A stretch of DNA of 64,000 bases, taken from positions 1 to 64,000 of the forward strand of contig JBFWQI010000012.1 of assembly GCA_050249535.1 (NCBI GenBank). Reading direction: 5' to 3'. Below are positions 31,510-46,029 of the stretch, piece by piece. The first letter of the stretch is position 1, and the number at the start of each line of letters is the position of its first letter. The notes under the pieces are model-generated. The model had not been told where the DNA came from, made no database searches, and worked only from the letters and a program-made list of their open reading frames with translations. The position numbers and the translations under genes are program-made. Source of the DNA: JADJXM01 sp937967285. GTDB taxonomy: Bacteria > Acidobacteriota > Blastocatellia > RBC074.

Positions 31510-31740
31510 TGTTGGGCCACACATCAAAAATGGCCCGGAGGGCCAACCGAAAATAGCCCCGCGATTCATCGCGGGGATTCAGTCAGCGTTCTGTGCGAGT
31601 CCCGGAGGGACGGTTGAATATTTACTGAAGCCGTTTCAGCCATCCCTCCGGGACTCGAGGAACAATTCGCTTTTTCCCGGCGATAAATCGCCCGGGCTAT
31701 TATCAAACCGTCCCTGTCGGGACGAAAAAGTGTCCTGACA
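31510..31740. repeat. Cluster of GC hairpins of a further intergenic repeat class
   Basis: Successive small palindromes lie between 31529 and 31723: GGCCCGGAGGGCC, CCCCGCGATTCATCGCGGGG, a longer inverted pair CCCGGAGGGACGG / CCATCCCTCCGGGACT, CCCGGCGATAAATCGCCCGGG and CCGTCCCTGTCGGGACGA. Together they form a compound structure filling the 305-bp gap. No coding potential and no GTAA-type ends are visible. It could serve as a transcription terminator for the surface protein. Confidence 0.7.
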
Positions 31741-31761
31741 TCAGGTTCAAGAAGGAAATCC

Positions 31762-32460
<699 letters not shown>

Positions 32461-32504
32461 ACTGAGCGGCGTGGGATCGCCTGCCGATAACCGAGGAACG
32501 GATC

Positions 32505-33968
32505 ATGATCAAAAGAGCATTTGTACTGCTGGCGCTGCTCAGCATTTTCGTAACTGTCGGGCTGGCGCAGGAGGGCTTCCCGCTCTTCACGACCGACTTT
32601 CCGCCCGAGGAGTTCGCCGCGCGGAGGGCCGAGGTATTCAAATCGATCGGCGACAACGGAATGGCGGTGCTTCAGGGAGCATCGAGTCCGGCGGGTTATA
32701 CGCGATTTCGACAGACCAACGAATTCTATTATCTTTGCGGAATCGATGTGCCGCATGCCTACCTCCTTCTCGACGGGGCGACGCGCAGGGCTTCGATTTA
32801 TCTCCCGCACCGAAATCCGGCGAGGGAAAGGGGAGAAGGGAAGCTGCTCTCGGCAGAGGATGATGAACTGATCGTCAAGCTGAGCGGCCTCGATGCCGTA
32901 TTCGGGATCGAGATGCTCGGCGAGCATCTGGCCAGGGCGGCCAGGACTTCGGGACGTCAGATCTATACCCCCTTCAGTCCCGCCGAAGGCGCGGCAATGA
33001 GTCGTGATCTGGCCATCCGCCAGATCGCTGATTTCGCCGCCGATCCCTGGGATGGCCGAACGTCCCGCGAAGGCAGCTTCATTGCGCTGCTTCGCAACCG
33101 GTTCCCGCAGTTCGAGGTCCGGGACCTGACTCCGACGATCGACGGGTTGCGCCTGATCAAAAGCTCCCGTGAAATCGCTCTCATCCGTAAAGCGACGCGT
33201 CTCTCGGGACTGGCCCTGATCGAGGGCATGCGCTCGACTGAGCCGGGAATGATGGAACATGAACTGGATGCAATGGCCCGGTACATCTATTACCGCAACG
33301 GCGCTCAGGGAGAAGCCTACTATTCACTGATCGCGAGCGGCCGTAACGCATGGTATCCGCATTACAATGCCGGTAAACGACGCATGGAGGACGGCGACTT
33401 CCTGCTCATGGATTTCGCTCCGGATGTCGGCTATTACATGAGCGATGTGACGCGGATGTGGCCGGTCAACGGCCGTTTCAGCGACTGGCAGCGGGAACTT
33501 TACGGTTTTTACCTGGCCTGCTACAGGTCGATTCTGAATGCCATTCGACCCGGCGTCACTGCCTCTGTCATCAAGGGCGAGGCGGCGGCCGAAATGGAGT
33601 CGATCCTGGCCGGATCGAAATTCTCGAAGCCGAGCTACGAGGCTGCGGCGCGTAACTTCGTCGCCGCATACAAACGATCGGCCGGCGATCCCCGCGGCGG
33701 GCTGGGGCACTGGGTCGGCATGGCTACTCACGATGTCGGTCCGTATGCCGGGCCGCTCCGCGCCGGCATGGTCTTCACCATCGAACCCGCTCTGACGGTC
33801 CCGGAAGAGAAGATTTACATCAGACTTGAAGACCTGATCGTGATCACCGAAAACGGGAAGGAGATAGTTTCCGATTTCGTTCCGATGGATATCGATGCCA
33901 TTGAGAAATTGATGAAGGAAACCGGCCTGTTGCAGCGATACCCGCGCGATGAATCGCCCAGGCCATAG
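32505..33968 (+). CDS. Exported M24B Xaa-Pro aminopeptidase
   Basis: A 487-residue protein with a signal peptide (about 1-21). An aminopeptidase P N-terminal domain (about 30-190, with QTNEFYYLCGIDVP) precedes the pita-bread M24 domain. The five metal ligands can be placed: Asp in LLMDFAPD, Asp in YMSDVTRMW, His in GLGHWVGM, Glu in FTIEPAL and Glu in RLEDLIV. It would remove N-terminal residues preceding proline from peptides in the periplasm. It follows the methyltransferase-like gene in the same direction and precedes yjbQ. Confidence 0.88.
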   Translation: MIKRAFVLLALLSIFVTVGLAQEGFPLFTTDFPPEEFAARRAEVFKSIGDNGMAVLQGASSPAGYTRFRQTNEFYYLCGIDVPHAYLLLDGATRRASIYLPHRNPARERGEGKLLSAEDDELIVKLSGLDAVFGIEMLGEHLARAARTSGRQIYTPFSPAEGAAMSRDLAIRQIADFAADPWDGRTSREGSFIALLRNRFPQFEVRDLTPTIDGLRLIKSSREIALIRKATRLSGLALIEGMRSTEPGMMEHELDAMARYIYYRNGAQGEAYYSLIASGRNAWYPHYNAGKRRMEDGDFLLMDFAPDVGYYMSDVTRMWPVNGRFSDWQRELYGFYLACYRSILNAIRPGVTASVIKGEAAAEMESILAGSKFSKPSYEAAARNFVAAYKRSAGDPRGGLGHWVGMATHDVGPYAGPLRAGMVFTIEPALTVPEEKIYIRLEDLIVITENGKEIVSDFVPMDIDAIEKLMKETGLLQRYPRDESPRP

Positions 33969-33998
33969 CCGGCTCGATGCCGCCCGGACAGTACTGAA

Positions 33999-34424
33999 AT
34001 GGACTTTCTGCAGAAAACGATCAGATTGAAAACCCGGCCGCGTGGATTTCACGTCGTCACACGCGAGATCGCCGATCAATTACCTGAACTGCGACAGTAC
34101 AGGGTCGGGTTGTTGCATCTCTTCATCCAGCACACATCCGCATCGCTGACGATCAACGAGAACGTCAGCCCGGATGTGAGATCCGATCTCGAGGAGCATC
34201 TCAATCACATTGTTCCGGAGGATGCGCCGTATTACGAGCACACGATCGAGGGGTCGGACGATATGCCTGCCCACATCAAATCGTCGCTGCTCGGCAGCGG
34301 TTTGACGATCCCGATCGGCGAGGGCCGCCTGCTGCTCGGCACCTGGCAGGGGATCTACCTCGGCGAACACCGCGACCACGGAGGCGCACGCACCGTCATC
34401 GCCACGATCATCGGCGAGAAATGA
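33999..34424 (+). CDS. yjbQ: YjbQ-family protein (UPF0047)
   Basis: A 141-residue single-domain protein. LLHLFIQHTSASLTINEN, the HIKSSLLG segment and GTWQGIYLGEHRDHGG are diagnostic of the YjbQ/UPF0047 family; the conserved histidines form its probable metal site. Escherichia coli YjbQ has weak thiamine-phosphate synthase activity, but the physiological role is not settled. Cytoplasmic. It is 30 bp behind the peptidase gene and 29 bp ahead of the EEP-family gene, so probably part of one transcript. Confidence 0.92.
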   Translation: MDFLQKTIRLKTRPRGFHVVTREIADQLPELRQYRVGLLHLFIQHTSASLTINENVSPDVRSDLEEHLNHIVPEDAPYYEHTIEGSDDMPAHIKSSLLGSGLTIPIGEGRLLLGTWQGIYLGEHRDHGGARTVIATIIGEK

Positions 34425-34453
34425 TCAATTAAACGCCGAAAATCAGGAAAACC

Positions 34454-35497
<1,044 letters not shown>

Positions 35498-35510
35498 ATA
35501 CGGAATGATC

Positions 35511-35668
35511 GTGCATGCTCAGCCAATGGTAAAGTTGTCAGTTTCCAGTTTCCAGTCTTAATTTGAAAAGGCGCGGTTCGGCCGGCCTTTTAGTTTAAAC
35601 AGATGCAGATTTCTGGATAACAACTGGAAACTGGCAACTGGAAACTTAAACCCTGGCTGAGCAGTCAC
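35511..35668. repeat. Hairpin element of the TTTCCAGTT class with degenerate GTAA-type ends
   Basis: The ends GTGCATGCTCAGCCA (35511-35525) and the complement of GTGACTGCTCAGCCA (35654-35668) resemble the GTAACTGCTCAGCC ends of the MITE-like elements. The arms continue with GTCAGTTTCCAGTTTCCAG and its complement. No flanking duplication is evident. It lies between the EEP and VKOR genes. Confidence 0.7.
35566..35591. terminator. Possible bidirectional terminator in the hairpin-element loop
   Basis: AAAAGGC (35566-35572) pairs with GCCTTTT (35585-35591) around GCGGTTCGGCCG, giving a GC stem flanked by A and T runs on both strands. It sits in the loop of the repeat element, 69 bases after the EEP gene. 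Confidence 0.4.
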
Positions 35669-35695
35669 AATAACTTTTGAACGGGGAATCGATAG

Positions 35696-36130
<435 letters not shown>

Positions 36131-36769
36131 TCACCCCTTGAGCCGCTTGTTGATCTCTTCACGGATATTCTCCGGCGTCATCTCTTCATTGGTCAGCTGC
36201 TGGCCGTTGAGAAAGACCGTCGGAGTGCCGGTCACTCCCATCGAAATTCCGAGTTGGTAATCGCCGTAGACCGCTGAGCTGACGTCGTTGGCGTTCAGAT
36301 CCTGCGAGAATTTGTTGACGTCGAGGCCGAGTTTCTGCGCATAGCTGGTCACGATCGGTGTGATGTCAGGCAGTTCGGCCCAGAAGTTCTGGTTTTCATA
36401 GAGCATATTGTGCATCTCCCAGAACTTGCCCTGTTTTCCGGCCGCGACCGCCGCATGCGCCGCGGCGCGGGCATTGGGATGAATCTGCGAAAGAGGGAAG
36501 TGCCTGAAAACAAAACGGATCTTGTCGCCGTACTCGGCTTTGATCTTGTTCATTTCAGGATGGAATGCGCCGCACGGCGGACACTGATAATCCCCGAACT
36601 CCTCGACCAGCACTGCTCCGCTGATGGGCTTGGATGATGCAGCCGTCGTTTCAGTCGCCGGGGCGGCCGTCTGCGCGGGCGTCGACTGAGTCTGATACAT
36701 CCAGACGCCGGCGGCCAGCGCTCCCGCGACCACTGCGGCGATTAGTATGAATGGAAGAAAACGTTTCAT
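36131..36769 (-). CDS. DsbA-like thiol-disulphide oxidoreductase
   Basis: A 212-residue protein with an N-terminal anchor or signal (about 5-25), an Ala/Thr-rich linker and a thioredoxin_4-type domain. The active site is CPPC in GDYQCPPCGAF; the cis-proline segment is GVTGTPTVFLNG. It should catalyse disulphide formation, or reduction, in envelope proteins. Its stop codon is adjacent to the VKOR stop codon (TGA|TCA), with no spacing. A further upstream region of about 150 bp contains a GGTCTGACC palindrome and a 14-codon open frame on the same strand. Confidence 0.9.
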   Translation of the reverse strand: MKRFLPFILIAAVVAGALAAGVWMYQTQSTPAQTAAPATETTAASSKPISGAVLVEEFGDYQCPPCGAFHPEMNKIKAEYGDKIRFVFRHFPLSQIHPNARAAAHAAVAAGKQGKFWEMHNMLYENQNFWAELPDITPIVTSYAQKLGLDVNKFSQDLNANDVSSAVYGDYQLGISMGVTGTPTVFLNGQQLTNEEMTPENIREEINKRLKG

Positions 36770-36880
36770 TCTGATCAGTGTCCTTTTTCAGATGTTACTG
36801 TTCAGTAGGGGTTAAATTTTTGGTTGCCGGAACATAAGTTAATACAAGCCGGTCATTTTTCAAAACTATGAACCCGGCAG

Positions 36881-36891
36881 CGGTCTGACCG
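36881..36891. promoter_or_regulatory. GGTCTGACC palindrome upstream of the dsbA-like gene
   Basis: CGGTCTGACCG has the same core as the two GntR operator candidates at 20591 and 20761. It is 112 bp upstream of the DsbA-like start codon and downstream of the lactate-dehydrogenase-type gene. Function is uncertain; FadR-type regulators do commonly control lactate genes. Confidence 0.3.
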
Positions 36892-36915
36892 GCGCTGAAA
36901 TAAGAAAATTGTGAT

Positions 36916-36960
36916 TCAGCGCGCAAAATCCGGAGTTTTTATGCGTCTATACAGGTGCAT
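36916..36960 (-). CDS. Possible 14-codon small open frame with strong ribosome-binding site
   Basis: MHLYRRIKTPDFAR is encoded directly after AAAAGGAGAATTCG, an excellent ribosome-binding site with good spacing. It lies 65 bp downstream of the lactate-dehydrogenase-type gene, beyond a stem-loop, and about 150 bp upstream of the dsbA-like gene on the same strand. It could be a leader peptide or an untranslated coincidence; it resembles no precursor peptide that I can name. Confidence 0.3.
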   Translation of the reverse strand: MHLYRRIKTPDFAR

Positions 36961-36983
36961 CGAATTCTCCTTTTGAAATTTGC

Positions 36984-37015
36984 GGCGCGAGTCTGCAGTA
37001 GCAGCGGCTCGCGCC
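36984..37015 (-). terminator. Stem-loop after the lactate-dehydrogenase-type gene
   Basis: GGCGCGAG (36984-36991) pairs perfectly with CTCGCGCC (37008-37015) around a 16-nt loop, ten bases beyond the stop codon. No T-tract follows on the minus strand, so intrinsic termination is uncertain. Confidence 0.4.
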
Positions 37016-37025
37016 ATTCCTTTTT

Positions 37026-38174
37026 TCAGTCCCGGACAAGGCAATCGGGGTTGAGATGGTCGATCCCGGGGATGCCAGCGAGCGCCAGCGTGATCTCGAT
37101 TTCGCGTTTGAGGATGCGCAGGACGTCGGAGATGCCCTGTTCGCCGCGAGCGGCCATGCCGTACATCCAGGCCCGGCCGATGAGGCAGGCTCGCGCTCCC
37201 AGCGCCAGCGCCTTGACCACGTCCTGACCGCCGCGAATGCCTCCGTCGAGCAGGATCTCCAGCCTGTCTCCGGCGGCATCGGCGATCCGGGGCAGCATCG
37301 AGACGGTAGACGGGGCGCCGTCGAGCTGCCTGCCGCCGTGGTTCGAGACGACGATTCCGTCGACGCCGAAATCGGCCGCGGCGCGCGCATCGTCGGGATC
37401 CAGTATCCCCTTGAGCACGAGCGGCCCTTTCCAGTTCTCGCGCACCCAGTTCAAATCCTTCCAGGAAAACGACGGATCGAACTGCGAATCGATCCATGTC
37501 TTGACGTCGGCGATGTTTCTGGCGTCGGGCAGAACGCCGGTCATATTGCCGAAATTGAGCGGCCTTCCGCCGATCGCCACATCGCGGAGCCAGCCGAAAT
37601 GGCTCAGGCTGTCCCAGGCCAGCGCCAGTTTGCGCGCGGCATTGACTCTCCCCGTCAGCCCGTTTCGGACATCGCGATACCTGGGGCCGACCACCGCCAG
37701 ATCGACGGTGAAGAAAAGCGCCGTGCAGCCCGCCGCCTGCGCCCGCCCCAGCATCTCGCGGACATATCCCCGATCCTTCATCATGTAGAGCTGGAACCAG
37801 AACGGTGCCGACGTCGCCCGGCGGACCTCCTCGACCGAACAGATCGAGACCGTCGAGAGGCAGAAGGGAACCCCCGCCTTTTCTGCCGCACGCGCGCCCT
37901 GCGCCTCGCCGCGCCGTCCCGCCAGACCGGCCAGCCCGATCGGCGCCAGCGCTACCGGCATCTTCATCTCCTGCCCCAACACCCGCGTTCCGATCTTCAG
38001 ATTAGAAACATCGCGCAACACCCGCTGTTTCAGTCGCAGAGCCTGAAAATCGGAGCAATTCGCCCCGAGCGTAACCTCATCCAGCGCTCCGCCGTCTATC
38101 AGATCGAAGATCTGTCGGGGCAGGCGCTTCTTTGCAAGATTGCGATAATCATTAATTGATGCCGGAACCAGCAT
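37026..38174 (-). CDS. FMN-dependent alpha-hydroxy-acid dehydrogenase (L-lactate dehydrogenase type)
   Basis: A 382-residue cytoplasmic or membrane-associated flavoenzyme of the LldD/glycolate oxidase family, oxidising an L-2-hydroxy acid such as lactate. The FMN and active-site motifs are present: PVALAPIGLAGL, FWFQLYMM, the LVLKGIL lysine, the catalytic SNHGGRQLDGAPS and ILLDGGIRGGQDVVKALALGA. It is full length. The true substrate could also be glycolate, mandelate or, as for MftD, an unrelated cofactor precursor. It is monocistronic and well separated from the LctP-type permease at 56-58 kb. Confidence 0.88.
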   Translation of the reverse strand: MLVPASINDYRNLAKKRLPRQIFDLIDGGALDEVTLGANCSDFQALRLKQRVLRDVSNLKIGTRVLGQEMKMPVALAPIGLAGLAGRRGEAQGARAAEKAGVPFCLSTVSICSVEEVRRATSAPFWFQLYMMKDRGYVREMLGRAQAAGCTALFFTVDLAVVGPRYRDVRNGLTGRVNAARKLALAWDSLSHFGWLRDVAIGGRPLNFGNMTGVLPDARNIADVKTWIDSQFDPSFSWKDLNWVRENWKGPLVLKGILDPDDARAAADFGVDGIVVSNHGGRQLDGAPSTVSMLPRIADAAGDRLEILLDGGIRGGQDVVKALALGARACLIGRAWMYGMAARGEQGISDVLRILKREIEITLALAGIPGIDHLNPDCLVRD

Positions 38175-38411
38175 GTGATCTCCCTTTTGATGGAGTTTAT
38201 TGTTACTCTTTGCGCCTGCCTGACGACTTTAATATCAAGTATTGAACTGAAAATTCGCACTTCAGCATTAATAAACCAGGACTGCGATTTGTGAAATAGC
38301 TGTTCGGTTATGTCGATCGTCCTGCCGGGTACTTTTGCAGGGATATTTTGTGAAACAAGATTGCATGCCGGCCGGAGGCCGGCGATCCACCTATCTGAAA
38401 GGATTCCCCGT

Positions 38412-41468
<3,057 letters not shown>

Positions 41469-41509
41469 TATGGAGTGCGGAGCCCGCGGGCTCCGCTATA
41501 TTTTTAATA

Positions 41510-41810
41510 GTAACTGCTCAGCCCCTTTACCGGGGCACTCTCAGATCAAGCCCGCGGAGCGGCCGACAGACTGTAGCACCGGGTGAAGCGAGGCCGCAGG
41601 CCGAGCGAAACCCGGGGAACCAGAGGCGCAATTCATTCAAGCCGCGTGAGCGGCGACAGATAACCCGATCATCAACAAATTGCATGTTCTGCCGCCCACT
41701 CCGTGGGCTTGAATAATCAATAAACAACTGACCCGGGGTTCCGCTCGGCCTGCGGCCTCGCTTCACCCCGGGCTATTTTCTGACGCCCGCTCCGCGGGCT
41801 GAGCAGTTAC
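41510..41810. mobile_element. MITE-like element, GTAA-type ends, 8-bp target duplication TTTTAATA
   Basis: Perfect 15-bp terminal inverted repeats, GTAACTGCTCAGCCC at 41510-41524 and its complement at 41796-41810, flanked by TTTTAATA at 41502-41509 and 41811-41818. The interior is homologous to the element at 12410-12741: the same two nested inverted repeats in the same order. No coding capacity. IS66-like ends and duplication length suggest mobilisation by an IS66-family transposase (inference). Confidence 0.88.
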
Positions 41811-41822
41811 TTTTAATAACAG

Positions 41823-42046
41823 GTAACTACTCAGCTCACAGAGGAGAAAAGAAAATTGGGCAGGATTTACAGGATTTGACAGGATTTTCAAGATTAAACC
41901 CAAGGATAAAATGAGCTCGAATATAAGTCGAAGTCCATTTGCCAGGGAATACGGGCCTGAATACCCTCAGACTTAATCCTGTAAATCCTGTCAAATCCTG
42001 TAAATCCTGTCCAATTTCTTCTTTCCTCCGAGGGCTGAGCAGTTAC
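41823..42046. mobile_element. MITE-like element with different core, 8-bp target duplication AATAACAG
   Basis: The ends GTAACTACTCAGCT (41823) and the complement of GTAACTGCTCAGCCC (to 42046) begin imperfect inverted arms of about 65-70 bp built from ACAGGATTT words. AATAACAG flanks both sides exactly (41815-41822 and 42047-42054). The core is unrelated to that of the neighbouring element but matches the hairpin at 61232-61390. Different interiors sharing the same ends suggest one transposase acting on several cargo hairpins. Confidence 0.85.
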
Positions 42047-42097
42047 AATAACAGTATATTTTATCGTCAGCGGAGCCCGCGGGCTCCGCACTCCATA

Positions 42098-42886
42098 ATG
42101 GATCTCGAACTGAAAAACAAGGTTGCCCTGATCACCGGCGGCAGCGCCGGGATCGGGCTGGCAGTCGCTGAAGGTTTGGCGCGAGAGGGGGCTCACGTAG
42201 TCCTCTGCGCCCGCCACGAGACGGCCGTCCAGCGCGAAGCGGCACGGATTGCCGCCGCCTTCAACGTCACGGCATACGGTCTGCGCTGCGATGTGACACG
42301 GCCGGACGATATCGACCAGGTTGTCGCCGCAGTCAACCACACCTTCGGCGGGGCCGATATCCTGATCAACAATGCCGGCGAAGGCACAGAAGAGAAGATT
42401 CTCACGGCGCCGGACGAGCGCTGGCAGTACTACTGGGATCTGCATGTCATGTCGGCGGTCAGGTTCTCTCGCGGAATCGCTCCGCTGATGCGTCTGCGGG
42501 GATCTGGCGTCATCATCAATAACGCATCGATCTGCGCCAGCCAGCCGCTCGATCACGAGCCGATCTACAACGTCACCAAGGCGGCCCTCGTCATGCTCAG
42601 CAAGTGCCTTGCAAACGAACTGATCGGCGACCGTATTCGCGTCAACAGCATCAGCCCGGGGCTGATTCAGACGGCCGCCTGGGAGGACTGGGCGAAACGG
42701 GAGAGCGCGCCCGACGACTGGCAAGCCCGTCTCAAGGATTTCGCCCGCGAACACGCGCCGATCGGGCGCTTCGCCTCACCGGCCGAACTGGCCGATTTCT
42801 TCGTCTTTCTCTGCTCTCCGCGGGCATCCTACTGCGTCGGCTCGAACTTTTACGTCGATGGCGGGTGGCTCAAGGTTGTGGTATAG
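42098..42886 (+). CDS. Short-chain dehydrogenase/reductase
   Basis: A 262-residue cytoplasmic SDR. The cofactor motif is TGGSAGIG, followed by NNAG (ILINNAGEG) and the catalytic Ser-Tyr-Lys set (NNASICAS, YNVTK); GSNFYVDGGW closes the fold as in classical reductases. The substrate is unknown. The ATG at 42098 directly follows the right arm of the hairpin repeat, leaving no recognisable ribosome-binding site; the frame is open to 41939 only through repeats. Any native promoter upstream has been displaced by about 600 bp of inserted elements. Confidence 0.85.
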   Translation: MDLELKNKVALITGGSAGIGLAVAEGLAREGAHVVLCARHETAVQREAARIAAAFNVTAYGLRCDVTRPDDIDQVVAAVNHTFGGADILINNAGEGTEEKILTAPDERWQYYWDLHVMSAVRFSRGIAPLMRLRGSGVIINNASICASQPLDHEPIYNVTKAALVMLSKCLANELIGDRIRVNSISPGLIQTAAWEDWAKRESAPDDWQARLKDFAREHAPIGRFASPAELADFFVFLCSPRASYCVGSNFYVDGGWLKVVV

Positions 42887-42929
42887 TCCGACTAATCCTT
42901 TACCTCTCTGGAAATTATTTAATATCTAA

Positions 42930-42954
42930 GTAGCTGCTCAGGCTGAGCAGCTAC
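42930..42954. repeat. Coreless palindrome of two MITE ends
   Basis: GTAGCTGCTCAG and its exact complement are separated by one base. The sequence is two GTAnCTGCTCAG ends joined with no interior, like a deleted MITE. It lies between the SDR and antiporter genes. No 8-bp flanking duplication remains. It could alternatively act as a short RNA hairpin. Confidence 0.65.
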
Positions 42955-42994
42955 AATTCATATCTCATTCCTGACTGAAAAGAGGAGGCGTCCG

Positions 42995-45827
<2,833 letters not shown>

Positions 45828-46029
45828 ATTTTGCCTCCCTCAGCATGACTTGGCTGTTGTTAATTCAACCGCCTGTCAGATAAGACGCAAGGTCGCCGGG
45901 AAACCGGACATGGCTCGGCAATAATTTTTCTGTTCAGATAATTGCATGACCGGGATGCCCACTGTCTCGAACCGGGAGGATTGGATTGTTCTTTGATCTC
46001 GCTCCCGGAAGGCCCTTTCCCGATTGTAC

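Larger units (their letters stand above)
41469..42099. repeat. Split hairpin repeat carrying two nested MITE-like insertions
   Basis: The outer arms TATGGAGTGC + GCGGAGCCCGCGGGCTCCGC lie at about 41470-41496 and, inverted, 42072-42098; each inner 20-mer is itself a perfect palindrome. The original loop (TATATTTTTAATAACAGTATATTTTA type) has been split by two insertions at 41510-41810 and 41823-42046. The right arm runs up to the ATG of the following SDR gene. The interval holds no gene. Confidence 0.8.

Noticed and set aside
38310..38411. Upstream extension of the BNR-propeller gene
   Set aside because: The extension has no ribosome-binding site and would bury the obvious signal peptide that begins at 38412.
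41939..42097. Upstream extension of the SDR gene
   Set aside because: The extension consists entirely of MITE and hairpin sequence; the SDR fold begins at 42098.
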